A DNA stretch of 35,365 nucleotides. It comes from CAZBBC01 sp964489835 (GTDB lineage: Bacteria; Calditrichota; Calditrichia; JAJRVZ01). Within the stretch, counting starts at the first letter, position 1. Each line of letters opens with the position of its first letter. Below are positions 7,350-15,459 of the stretch, one piece after another. The notes beneath the pieces are model-generated. The model was not told the origin of the DNA and searched no databases. It was given only the letters and a program-made list of their open reading frames with translations. Where the stretch lies: the NCBI GenBank assembly GCA_964489835.1, contig CAZBBC010000033.1, positions 1 through 35,365 of the forward strand, read 5' to 3'. The translations under genes and the position numbers were made by a program.

Positions 7350-8837
7350 TTATTCGTGGTTTTTGATTAAACCCGCTTTCCGGATACCACTGCCCTCGAC
7401 TCCTGTCAAATGGTCGCCGAGATCAAGACGCGCTTCATCGGCTATTTTTTCAAGTCGTTTGACTACCTCCGGATTTAAAGCGGCAACATCTTTTTCCTCG
7501 CTGATATCGTTGTCCAGATTATAAAGTTCCAAACCGGTCTGAACCGTTGCATACGGGCCCGGGAAACCATCTTTACCTGGTTCCACACCCACATAAGAAC
7601 GAGATTTATGCGGAAAATATAGTTTCCATTCATTTTGGCGGACAGCTCGTAGTTCTCCACCATAATAGTAATAATACAGTTCGCGGGGATTTGCCTGAGG
7701 ATCACCTGTCAGCAAGGACAGAATGTTTACTCCATCGATCCTTTTTTCAGGTAACGGCGCACCGGTAATGACCGATAGCGTTGGCAATATATCGATGCTT
7801 GCCGCCAGGCGGTTACATTCGCTTTTTGCCGGTATATGCCCGGGCCAACGCATAACACAAGGAACACGCGGTCCGCCTTCAAAAGCAGTTCCTTTTCCTT
7901 CACGTAATGGTGTTGCCGAGCCAGCATGATTTCCATAATTCATCCACGGACCATTATCACTGGTATAAATAACCAGGGTATTATCCGTAAGATTATTTTT
8001 CTCGAGAATTTTCATCACTTCGCCCACCGACCAGTCCACTTCCATCATGACATCACCATACATCCCTTGCACACTCTTACCCCGAAATTTTTCAGATACA
8101 CCCAGGGGTACATGCACCATCGTGTGCGCAAGATATAAAAAGAACGGTTTATCCTTGTTTTTTTCAATAAATTGAATACTTTTCTCCGTATACTTTGTGG
8201 TTAGCGTGGCCTGATCTTCAAGAGTCTTAATTTCCTCGACTTTTTCATTATCCTTAATCAAAGGCAGGACCGGATAATCGGCTTTCCGGTGATTTACAAG
8301 AGGTTGCCCATCGTAACCTACCGGCCACATATCATTTGAATAAGGTATTCCAAAGTATTGATCAAAGCCCTGCTGCAGCGGTAAAAATTCTTTTAAATGA
8401 CCCAGATGCCATTTTCCCACAATGGCTGAAGTGTATCCTGTTTTTTTAAGCATATCAGCAATTGTTGTTTCCTCAGGATTTAAACCGTGCTGGGCGTTTG
8501 GACTCAGCGCACCACGGATTCCCACCCGTTCCGAATAGCATCCGGTCATGAGAGCGGCACGTGAAGCGCTGCAGACAGCCTGACTGACATGAAAATCAGT
8601 AAAACGCATTCCCTCGGACGCCAAACGATCGATATTCGGTGTTTTGAAACCTTTAGCGCCAAAACAACCCAAATCAGCATAACCCTGGTCATCGATAAAT
8701 ATTAATACGATATTTGGTGGTTTTTGAGTGTGATGATTGCAGGATAGTAAACCCCAGCCATTCGCTATAGCAAAAGCCGATGCTCCCTTTCCAAAAGTCT
8801 CTAAAAATTCTCGTCGTGATGTTTTCTTTTTTTGCAT
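7350..8837 (-). CDS. Tat-exported arylsulfatase (formylglycine-dependent sulfatase)
   Basis: Type I sulfatase of about 495 residues that hydrolyses sulfate esters, most likely on carbohydrate, outside the cytoplasm. The start chosen is ATG 8835-8837, preceded by AAAGGTG at proper spacing; a GTG nine bases upstream is less likely. The N-terminus has a twin-arginine motif (TSRREFLETF), a hydrophobic segment and GLLSC (C33), so it may be a Tat lipoprotein. The catalytic signature CSASRAALMTG has the formylglycine-forming Cys at 89 (C-x-A-x-R). Metal ligands are in IDDQGYADLG (D49, D50) and TSDNGPW. KWHLG and HTMVHVPL supply other active-site residues. A maturase (FGE or anSME) is not in the window. 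Neighbours suggest a sulfated glycan substrate. Confidence 0.94.
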   Translation of the reverse strand: MQKKKTSRREFLETFGKGASAFAIANGWGLLSCNHHTQKPPNIVLIFIDDQGYADLGCFGAKGFKTPNIDRLASEGMRFTDFHVSQAVCSASRAALMTGCYSERVGIRGALSPNAQHGLNPEETTIADMLKKTGYTSAIVGKWHLGHLKEFLPLQQGFDQYFGIPYSNDMWPVGYDGQPLVNHRKADYPVLPLIKDNEKVEEIKTLEDQATLTTKYTEKSIQFIEKNKDKPFFLYLAHTMVHVPLGVSEKFRGKSVQGMYGDVMMEVDWSVGEVMKILEKNNLTDNTLVIYTSDNGPWMNYGNHAGSATPLREGKGTAFEGGPRVPCVMRWPGHIPAKSECNRLAASIDILPTLSVITGAPLPEKRIDGVNILSLLTGDPQANPRELYYYYYGGELRAVRQNEWKLYFPHKSRSYVGVEPGKDGFPGPYATVQTGLELYNLDNDISEEKDVAALNPEVVKRLEKIADEARLDLGDHLTGVEGSGIRKAGLIKNHE

Positions 8838-8951
8838 TTTAAACACCTTTATTTAAAGTAGTACTTTAATTTATTTGTGTTTGGAATGAAAAATTGACTG
8901 ATTATGCGCTTAATTATATAAAAATTGTATCAATTGCTTTGACTCAGATTT

Positions 8952-9042
8952 ATTTCCCCCTTATAAAAGGGGGACTAAGGGGGATATAGACTTAACCATA
9001 ATAAATACAACCCCCTAACCCCCTTTATTAAGGGGGAATTCA
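8952..9042. repeat. Inverted-repeat element B (copy 1)
   Basis: A double-hairpin element with outer arms ccccctt...aaggggg at both ends and an AT-rich middle. The sequence in reverse-complement orientation is closely matched at 15195-15300. It lies between the sulfatase gene and the next URO-D gene upstream, with no coding potential. Confidence 0.7.
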
Positions 9043-9070
9043 ATCATCGGCTTATTCAATCAGTTTAATA

Positions 9071-10132
9071 TTACCCCATTTCATTTTCCCTGATGTGGTG
9101 GACAGCTCGGACCATTGCCAGATAGCCTTCCACCGGTACATATTCAGGAATAGAGTTTCCTGAGCCAAGGGCATATCCATTGGCTTGTTTTCTGAATTTC
9201 AGCCCTTTTTCCATAACTGTTTTAAAAATCGTTTCCGCTGTTTCCATACATAAAAGGTTAACATCTATACCGCCCAATAATCCTATGCGATCGCTGTACA
9301 AAGTTATCCATTCCTCAAAGGGTGCAATGATGTCTTCATTTGAATGTTTGGCATCAATTCCTGTTGATATCATATTCTCCATGATCGCAAATATATTACC
9401 GCAGGAATGCCATAAGAAGGGTCTGCCGGCATTCCGGATTTGAGTAATAATCCGCTTATATTGTGGAATAATGTGTTTACAGATCGTATCGGGTGCGACT
9501 AATGTGCTGTTTTTAAAACCCAGATCGTCTCCAAAACGGCAAATAATAAAAACATCCGAATATTGCAGTAAAAATTCCTTCCATATATCACAAAGAAGAT
9601 CACCAATACGCCTGTAAAGATCAGCAAAAAGATCCGGATCATCAGCCATCATATACGCCAGGTATTCAAATCCTACCAGATCCTCGCTAATTTCGAATAC
9701 GCCGTTACCGATACCGCCCACTGCTTTCATACCCTTCGGCAGGCATTGTCTCAGTGTATCAAAACGCGGAGTTGCCACCTCCCAGAACCGGTGCGGTAAT
9801 TCAACCCAGGGATATTTCTCAAAATCATTGCGATTTTGAATCGGGCCTGGCTTTCCTCCCATGATAGCCCCATTATCAGGTAAAATTTCCGTGATACACG
9901 TCTCAAAAGAAACCGTATCATAAGTCATTTCCTTATAAAAACGGCAATAATGCATAAAAAATTCTTTTAGATCTGCCGTATTGCCCTCGAGCATTTCAGT
10001 AAATTTAAGATTGAGCAGAATTTCCATAAATTCAGGATTTATAAGATGCTCGTATAATGGTAAACGAAGCGGTCGTTTATTGGCCAGGACCTGCAGCATA
10101 TGATGATAATCGGCTTGAAAAGGCATCATCAA
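9071..10132 (-). CDS. URO-D/MtaA-superfamily protein with HxCG motif
   Basis: 353-residue TIM-barrel protein of the uroporphyrinogen-decarboxylase-like superfamily, which also includes the corrinoid methyltransferases MtaA, MtbA and CmuA. Visible features are VFIICRFGDDLGFKNSTLVAP (about 194-214, the acidic strand typical of the family) and RPFLWHSCGNIFAI with H242 and C244, equivalent to the zinc His-x-Cys of MtaA. The third zinc Cys expected near LLGGID is glycine here, so the metal site is incomplete or uses another ligand. The start ATG overlaps the stop of the ROK kinase (ATGA, 4 nt), so the pair is translationally coupled. That ties this protein to sugar metabolism. The reaction is unknown; a methyltransferase role is an inference from the fold. 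Confidence 0.83.
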   Translation of the reverse strand: MMMPFQADYHHMLQVLANKRPLRLPLYEHLINPEFMEILLNLKFTEMLEGNTADLKEFFMHYCRFYKEMTYDTVSFETCITEILPDNGAIMGGKPGPIQNRNDFEKYPWVELPHRFWEVATPRFDTLRQCLPKGMKAVGGIGNGVFEISEDLVGFEYLAYMMADDPDLFADLYRRIGDLLCDIWKEFLLQYSDVFIICRFGDDLGFKNSTLVAPDTICKHIIPQYKRIITQIRNAGRPFLWHSCGNIFAIMENMISTGIDAKHSNEDIIAPFEEWITLYSDRIGLLGGIDVNLLCMETAETIFKTVMEKGLKFRKQANGYALGSGNSIPEYVPVEGYLAMVRAVHHIRENEMG

Positions 10133-11241
10133 GAAATTTCCTTAAGTGCTATGGCATAAGCACCCAAGGCTACTGCCTTATTTGTACCGATTTTTGAAAG
10201 TCCTATACCGACCCGCCGGAAAGGATCATATAAGATCTTTCTGTTTGAACCGGGTATGGCAATTTCTCTTGAATCACCTTTTAAAAAGGTATTTAATTCA
10301 TCCTTATCTTCAAGATTAAATGCTTTTACAAAAAGACGCTGATATCTTTCGCCTTCCGAATTTTGATAGGAGCTATTTATTTCGTTGATCATTTTTTTGC
10401 AGAACAGTAAATAGGCGCCGGCAATACCGCCACCGATGACCGCCAGACCGTCAATGATGGTTAAAACATTGCCGATAGCATCACCGAGTACTTCACCCAT
10501 CGTTTCAAAGGCATTAATAGCTGCTTCTCTATCACCAGTTTTTTTGCCAATTCCAATTTCGAAGATTTCTTTTGGTGTTGGTACATCTTTAAATAAGATG
10601 CCCGTAGATTTGGCATAAACCATTTGTATCGCCCGGATACTGACACTTTCTTCCACATTCATTCTCGGATGGAGTTTATTACGTAATAAAGTAACCTCAG
10701 AGGCACCTGAATTATCGCCATATAGCATCTCGCCATCTATCACGATACCACCACCTAATCCTGTTCCCAGTGTGAATCCAACCAGATTCTTAAATCGTCT
10801 TTGAGTGCCCGATTTCTCTAACAATTGATTGATGTAGGGAAGAAAACCGCCGATGGCTTCGCCATAAGCATATAAATCACCGTCATTGTTGATAATGACA
10901 GGTATTTTAAATGTATCTTCCAACATGGGACCGAGGGCAACCCCTCCCCGGAATGCCGGGAGATTTTGCAAATCACCAATAATACCATTCCTGTAATCTG
11001 ATGGTCCTGGGAATGCAAAACTGATAGCATCCGCTCTCCCCGGCAGCTGTTCATCTATCTGCTTAAAACCGCTAATAATGGTATTCAGGCAAAGGTCAAG
11101 ATCATGACCGTACGATGGCAACCTGATCGGTTTTGCAATCTCTTCCCCGCCCTGAATAGCCGAGAATACAAAATTTGTTCCTCCCGCATCCAGTGTCATA
11201 ACGATACGCTTGTCTGTGGTAAAAGGCATGGGTTTCTTCAT
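10129..11241 (-). CDS. ROK-family sugar kinase
   Basis: 370-residue ROK (repressor, ORF, kinase) protein of the ASKHA fold, expected to phosphorylate a hexose or related sugar with ATP. Visible motifs are the N-terminal phosphate loop VMTLDAGGTNFVFSAIQ, the catalytic Asp within IINNDGDLYAYGEAIGG, the ATP-site glycines in TLGTGLGGGIVIDG, and GGGIAGAY near residue 277. The usual ROK zinc signature (CxCGxxGC) is not present. There is also an insertion around LRNKLHPRMNVEESVSI. No DNA-binding domain precedes the kinase part, so this is an enzyme and not a repressor. It shares a 4-nt overlap with the downstream URO-D-family gene. The ATG at 11239-11241 has AAGG immediately upstream; a Met four codons in is an alternative start. 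Confidence 0.85.
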   Translation of the reverse strand: MKKPMPFTTDKRIVMTLDAGGTNFVFSAIQGGEEIAKPIRLPSYGHDLDLCLNTIISGFKQIDEQLPGRADAISFAFPGPSDYRNGIIGDLQNLPAFRGGVALGPMLEDTFKIPVIINNDGDLYAYGEAIGGFLPYINQLLEKSGTQRRFKNLVGFTLGTGLGGGIVIDGEMLYGDNSGASEVTLLRNKLHPRMNVEESVSIRAIQMVYAKSTGILFKDVPTPKEIFEIGIGKKTGDREAAINAFETMGEVLGDAIGNVLTIIDGLAVIGGGIAGAYLLFCKKMINEINSSYQNSEGERYQRLFVKAFNLEDKDELNTFLKGDSREIAIPGSNRKILYDPFRRVGIGLSKIGTNKAVALGAYAIALKEIS

Positions 11242-11268
11242 CCTTAAATAAATCTGATCTATTCATAA

Positions 11269-11427
11269 ACCACGAAGCACACGAAGATAAAAAACAATTA
11301 ATAATTTAGAATTATGAATTTAAACGAGAAATAATAGGTGTTAACATTATTTCATTTATATATTTACATTCTTAATTCGTAATTATTAATTCTTAATTTC
11401 GATAAGACCTTCGTGCTCTTCGTGGTG
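11269..11427. repeat. CACGAAG inverted-repeat cassette without a gene
   Basis: The left arm 'accacgaagcacacgaag' (11269-11286) and the right arm 'ccttcgtgctcttcgtggt' (11408-11427) are inverted relative to each other. The centre is very AT-rich, with 'attcgtaattattaattctt' type sequence. The same arms bound the broken GxxExxY gene at 20368-20711, and a lone arm lies at 14798-14817. Confidence 0.6.
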
Positions 11428-11510
11428 AATAATCCAGACCAAATAAATTCCTATAAAATGAATTAAAAGTATTTTTCCGGATCTGTTTTAACAAATCAGG
11501 ATTTTATTAA

Positions 11511-12956
11511 TTAAAATGATAAAAGACATTGCCAGATAAACATATTTCCAAGTTTTTCAATATCCTCCCAAATCTCCTGCACGATTTTTCTGTCTCCTGA
11601 GATGTCTGCCATTTCCTTTGCTTTTTCTTCCCAGGGGATACAAATGCCGGCTTTTACTTTCGGTTCGGGCCGACCGGACATACCATAATCGTCAGTATAT
11701 TTAAAATCAGGCGCTGAAATTACTTGTGTATCTGCTGTAACCGTTAGTGAAGACCCTGACGAATATACGCCATATTCACGGGTAAATTCAGTTAGCACCC
11801 GGAGATTCTCAATAGATGTATCGTTTTGCATGATGGCACTGGCGTCCATAATATAGCCACCGTCACGTGCGACGCCATCAATCACCTTTTTGCAACAGGC
11901 GCGCACCTCATCCGCCGACTGGAATCCCAAAATACTATTTGGTATACCACCGCTCAGACAAAACCGCTGGCCAAGTACCTGATGGGCCTTAAAAATATCC
12001 GTTTTATCTACATGAAATACGATACTCTTTTCAGGAAGTTCCGCGAATTTCTTCAGATGATAGGTCCAATCGCCTTCGGCGTAAAAAAGTGTCTGGTGTC
12101 CATCCCTCCATAGCTCCTCAATAATCGGTTTTACCGTTGACCAATAATGGGATTCGAACTGTCCTTTGGATACAAATGGTATACAACCCCGATGCATCCA
12201 GTAGCCAATGGGAACCTGTTTGTTGGGGTCAGACGAGGAATGCGCGGCATGGTAGAGATGCGGCATTAAAGATTCACAAGCTCTCAGTACTTTTTCGGGT
12301 TGAGTAACCATATCCATAGTTAGTCCGATATATCCGCGAAGTTTATCTGCCAGGATATCGAAAGGTGCTTTAAATATACCGGCAATCGCCGAGACCGTAC
12401 CGCTCTCTTTCTCCAGTAAATCACATTGCGGCCCAAACGCATTGAAATAATCCAGCATGGCCATACCTCCCTTTACCAGGGCAAGATTATTACGATATGA
12501 GGTTGTTTCCCCGACGGCATTGATATCCGCGGAAACACGAGGAAGCCATACATTGTATAGAAAAGCGGTTGGATCATCTATCAACTGATCATATTCATCC
12601 GCCTTCATGAAGGCATTATTTTCATCCGGTTCCAGGTACTGAAATCCCACATCAGGCGGAATATCAATACCCGGCACGCCATAATATTTCAATCCGATCG
12701 CTTGTGTCAGGCCGGTCCATACATATACCATATTGGCAACCACCGCATCCCAGTCAAACTCAGCCGCACACTTACGAACGGCAAGGAAAGCCTTGTTGAA
12801 ATCATGCGTAACTTCCTGAATCGTATAACCGGCATACTTTGCGGTAAATTCCGCGGTAAAAGGCCGTATCGGTATAATATCCGGCGTTTCGTTTCGTAAA
12901 GCGGTGATATAACGGCGAAGCCGTTGATCATATACTTTTTTTACTTCCTGTACCAT
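11511..12956 (-). CDS. Large URO-D-superfamily protein without HxC zinc motif
   Basis: About 481 residues, longer than the other URO-D-like proteins here. The start chosen is ATG 12954-12956, which has GGAG at good spacing; the longer open frame adds 20 residues with no family character. The N-terminus (YITALRNETPDIIPIRPFTAEFTAKYAGY) has the usual 'modest-size repeat unit, then R-P' opening of this superfamily. The strand that carries His-x-Cys in MtaA reads QTLFYAEGDWTYHLKKFAELPE, so the zinc ligands are missing. GQRFCLSGGIPNSIL then GYIMDASAIM form the C-terminal active-site strands. It is downstream of the MFS transporter on the same strand. Function is unknown. The last residues (IWQCLLSF) are not family-like and may reflect a late frame change. 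Confidence 0.78.
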   Translation of the reverse strand: MVQEVKKVYDQRLRRYITALRNETPDIIPIRPFTAEFTAKYAGYTIQEVTHDFNKAFLAVRKCAAEFDWDAVVANMVYVWTGLTQAIGLKYYGVPGIDIPPDVGFQYLEPDENNAFMKADEYDQLIDDPTAFLYNVWLPRVSADINAVGETTSYRNNLALVKGGMAMLDYFNAFGPQCDLLEKESGTVSAIAGIFKAPFDILADKLRGYIGLTMDMVTQPEKVLRACESLMPHLYHAAHSSSDPNKQVPIGYWMHRGCIPFVSKGQFESHYWSTVKPIIEELWRDGHQTLFYAEGDWTYHLKKFAELPEKSIVFHVDKTDIFKAHQVLGQRFCLSGGIPNSILGFQSADEVRACCKKVIDGVARDGGYIMDASAIMQNDTSIENLRVLTEFTREYGVYSSGSSLTVTADTQVISAPDFKYTDDYGMSGRPEPKVKAGICIPWEEKAKEMADISGDRKIVQEIWEDIEKLGNMFIWQCLLSF

Positions 12957-13033
12957 AAAAACTCCAGGATTCATCTCGTATCGGAAAATTAAAGGAATTG
13001 AAGATATATATAGCAAAGAGACTTAATATACAG

Positions 13034-13120
13034 AACTCACCCTAAATCCCTCTCTTGGAAAGAGAGGGACTTTAGGGAGCCCCTTCTCTTTTCAAGAGAA
13101 GGGGTTTGGGGATGAGTTTT
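13034..13120. repeat. Double-hairpin repeat element A (copy 1)
   Basis: Two adjoining perfect or near-perfect hairpins (ccctctcttggaaagagaggg and ccccttctcttttcaagagaagggg) bracketed by aactcaccctaaa and tttggggatgagttt. The same element in the opposite orientation is at 32222-32333, with a 23-base insertion. It lies between the large URO-D gene and the MFS gene terminator. Confidence 0.7.
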
Positions 13121-13173
13121 TGATCATGTATTGAATCCTTTTGTGTCCCGGATACTAACGAAACAAAATACAA

Positions 13174-13209
13174 AAAAATCCCTGATAAAGTAATTTAACA
13201 GGGATTTTT
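13174..13209 (-). terminator. Intrinsic terminator after the MFS gene
   Basis: An 11-bp perfect inverted repeat (AAAAATCCCTG ... CAGGGATTTTT) with a 14-base loop lies about 30 bp past the MFS stop codon. Read on the minus strand, the stem is followed by a run of T. The A-tract on the other side could let it act in both directions. Confidence 0.75.
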
Positions 13210-13237
13210 CTGTTAAAAATCAGAAGTTATTGTTTAA

Positions 13238-14749
13238 TTATTCTTTTTGCTCTACCAGTTCAACCGCTTGATACCCCCCTTTACTTTTAAAATAGAAAAT
13301 AAGGATCAGATAGCAAATGAGCATGATAGTTGGAAATATGGCTACCGTCATCAGCGCATTTTTCTTAGCGGTCGCTGTAGTTGTTTGAATAATTTTCTTT
13401 TCATCATCGTTCAAAGCAGCTACTTTTTCCTGATCGATCGGAAGGTAGTCACCGAAAATACTTGATTTTTCTTCACCGACTACCTGTTGATGAATGGCCA
13501 TGTTTTTATCAAGCAGATCATGATCGATTTGCTTATCCTGAATATTCCCAAGAAATGCAGCGCCGATCACCCCGACACTGAGCATACCAACGCCGGCGAT
13601 CGTATTTAATGTGAGTGCACCACCTTTAGGAAATCGTTCGGCAACAACACCGAGCATGGTCGGCCAGAAGAAAGCTTTTCCAAGAGCATATACAGTAGCA
13701 GCCAAAAAGATAAGGATTCCTACAGTTTTTGATAAAGTGATTAAGCCGATAATAGCGATAGCGCTGCTGACGGCCAACAATCCCAGCGGTTTGAGTCGTG
13801 CGATAATGGGACCTGCAAAAAATCGTAAAACCATCATCAGAAAGGCGGTATAGACCAATACCCAACCCGCTTGCAATCCCATATCACTCATCACCGGTGT
13901 AACAAGTTCGGTAATCCAGCTATCTGTACCCAATTCTGTGGTGGCCAGGGGAATCATGATCAGTAACAGGAATATAAACAGCGGCCGGCCCAGAGAGCGG
14001 ACATACAAACCGTAAGCGATGATAAGAACAGCAGAAATGATTAATTGAAGCGCAAGAGACCATTCAAAAATTCTGCCAATTTCAGCGGTCATAATAACGA
14101 TAATAATCAGGGCGCCTATAATGCCTGCTTCCTGCAGCATCACTTTATAAGAGACACCTGCTTTTACGCGCTCATGGACAGGAAATTTACAACGTACCAG
14201 CATAAGACCGTAAATAATCGTGGGAATAAACAAAAGGCTAACCTTCACCTGCCAGCTCATCGCCGGACCCATAGCCAGAACGATGAGTCCGCCCAGCACC
14301 ATGCCGCCCGGCCAGCCGGCATGTAGGATATTCAGCCATTTGGTTTTCTCTTTGGAATAGAGTGTAGCGACTACCGGATTAATTACTGCTTCCACGGTTC
14401 CGGCACCAAGAGCTACGATAAAGGTCCCAATATAAAGCATATCGTAACCGGTGGCAAAAATAGTAATGATGGCAGATGAAATATGGCATAAAAAGGCAAA
14501 TATCATTGCTCTTCCGTAGCCAATTTTATCAATAACCAGGCTGAATAAAACAATACTCAGAGAAAAAGGCCATAGGCCAACGCCTAATAATTCACCCTTC
14601 TGTGTTTCGCTCAGATTAAATTCCAGGCCCCAGCTCCCAATGACATTCGCCCGAATGATAAAACTAAACGATGTCGCAATCAGGGCAATAAAACAGCCCC
14701 AAAACAACAAGGCCTGACCTTTCTCGGCGGCTGATTTGGTACTCGTCAT
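13238..14749 (-). CDS. MFS transporter, probably sugar
   Basis: About 503 residues with roughly twelve hydrophobic helices; an inner-membrane major-facilitator permease. The start chosen is ATG 14747-14749 (MTSTKSAAEKG), preceded by a strong GGGAGGG. The longer frame adds 24 non-conserved residues. Helix 1 begins ALLFWGCFIALIATSFSFIIRANVIG, and the loop between helices 2 and 3 is short and basic (VIDKIGYGRAM), as in MFS. A long hydrophilic insertion (about residues 425-475, NIQDKQIDHDLLDKN...) precedes the last helix. The position upstream of the large URO-D-family gene on the same strand suggests that gene's substrate or a breakdown product is the cargo. The precise substrate cannot be read from the sequence. 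An intrinsic terminator follows. Confidence 0.85.
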   Translation of the reverse strand: MTSTKSAAEKGQALLFWGCFIALIATSFSFIIRANVIGSWGLEFNLSETQKGELLGVGLWPFSLSIVLFSLVIDKIGYGRAMIFAFLCHISSAIITIFATGYDMLYIGTFIVALGAGTVEAVINPVVATLYSKEKTKWLNILHAGWPGGMVLGGLIVLAMGPAMSWQVKVSLLFIPTIIYGLMLVRCKFPVHERVKAGVSYKVMLQEAGIIGALIIIVIMTAEIGRIFEWSLALQLIISAVLIIAYGLYVRSLGRPLFIFLLLIMIPLATTELGTDSWITELVTPVMSDMGLQAGWVLVYTAFLMMVLRFFAGPIIARLKPLGLLAVSSAIAIIGLITLSKTVGILIFLAATVYALGKAFFWPTMLGVVAERFPKGGALTLNTIAGVGMLSVGVIGAAFLGNIQDKQIDHDLLDKNMAIHQQVVGEEKSSIFGDYLPIDQEKVAALNDDEKKIIQTTTATAKKNALMTVAIFPTIMLICYLILIFYFKSKGGYQAVELVEQKE

Positions 14750-15194
14750 TTTTCCCTCCCTGTTGATAAACTGTGATTGAACCATACGATTAACAAACCA
14801 CGAAGCACACGAAGATAACAAAAAAATAAAATATTATTTTATTAGTTTGCGTCGATACGTATGCATTCTGTGTTGGTAATACATGGTTTCTGTTGATCGG
14901 TTAATTAGGTTTAAGTAATCAATTTCATCATTCAATGAACTAATTTTTTGAATTCCTAATTACATTAATTCTTAATGGTTTAGAGTCTTTGTAGCAAAAC
15001 TTTATTCAGGCATTATATGATAATCATTTCTAAGGAAAAATGCCACAAGAAAAATAGAGATAGGAAAAAATTCACGGATAACACGATTGGTGCACCAGAA
15101 TAAAAGTATCATTTTATGTTGGTAATATTAACTAACCTGAATTATTCATAAAATTAAATAATTAAGTCTATAAATAACATAAAATCAATGAGTT

Positions 15195-15300
15195 AATTCC
15201 CCCTTAATAAAGGGGGTTAGGGGGTTGTTTTAAACGTAATATTTTAAATTATATCAATGTTTTACAACCCCTTAGTCCCCTTTTTTAAGGGGAGACTTAA
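15195..15300. repeat. Inverted-repeat element B (copy 2)
   Basis: It begins aattcccccttaataaaggg and ends ttttttaaggggagactta, with an AT-rich middle and internal hairpins. It corresponds to the reverse complement of 8952-9042, so the two copies are in opposite orientation about 6 kb apart. Confidence 0.7.
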
Positions 15301-15398
15301 TTATCGCCATATGATAGATCTAAAATTCATGAATTAACCAGACTAAGCGATATTACTCAGTAAGAAAAATGAGACGATATAATCCGCACATTTGATTT

Positions 15399-15425
15399 TT
15401 GATAAAGTATATAAAAATTTATAAA
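15399..15425 (+). promoter_or_regulatory. Possible promoter of the octaheme cytochrome gene
   Basis: TTGATA (15399-15404) and TATAAA (15420-15425) are separated by 15 bp in a very AT-rich stretch ending about 35 bp before the start codon. The spacing is shorter than ideal and such boxes arise easily in AT-rich DNA, so this is tentative. Confidence 0.25.
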
Positions 15426-15459
15426 TTTAATAGTTAAATACGACTAGGAGGGTAAAAAA

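Larger units (their letters stand above)
14750..15459. other. Long divergent intergenic region (710 bp), no gene
   Basis: This stretch separates the minus-strand MFS gene from the plus-strand octaheme cytochrome gene. It holds a CACGAAG repeat arm (14798-14817), degenerate pieces of the 'cacggat' and 'aattattcat' repeats (about 15069-15160), element B copy 2 (15195-15300), and the AT-rich promoter region of the cytochrome gene. No open frame with coding character was found on either strand. Confidence 0.7.
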
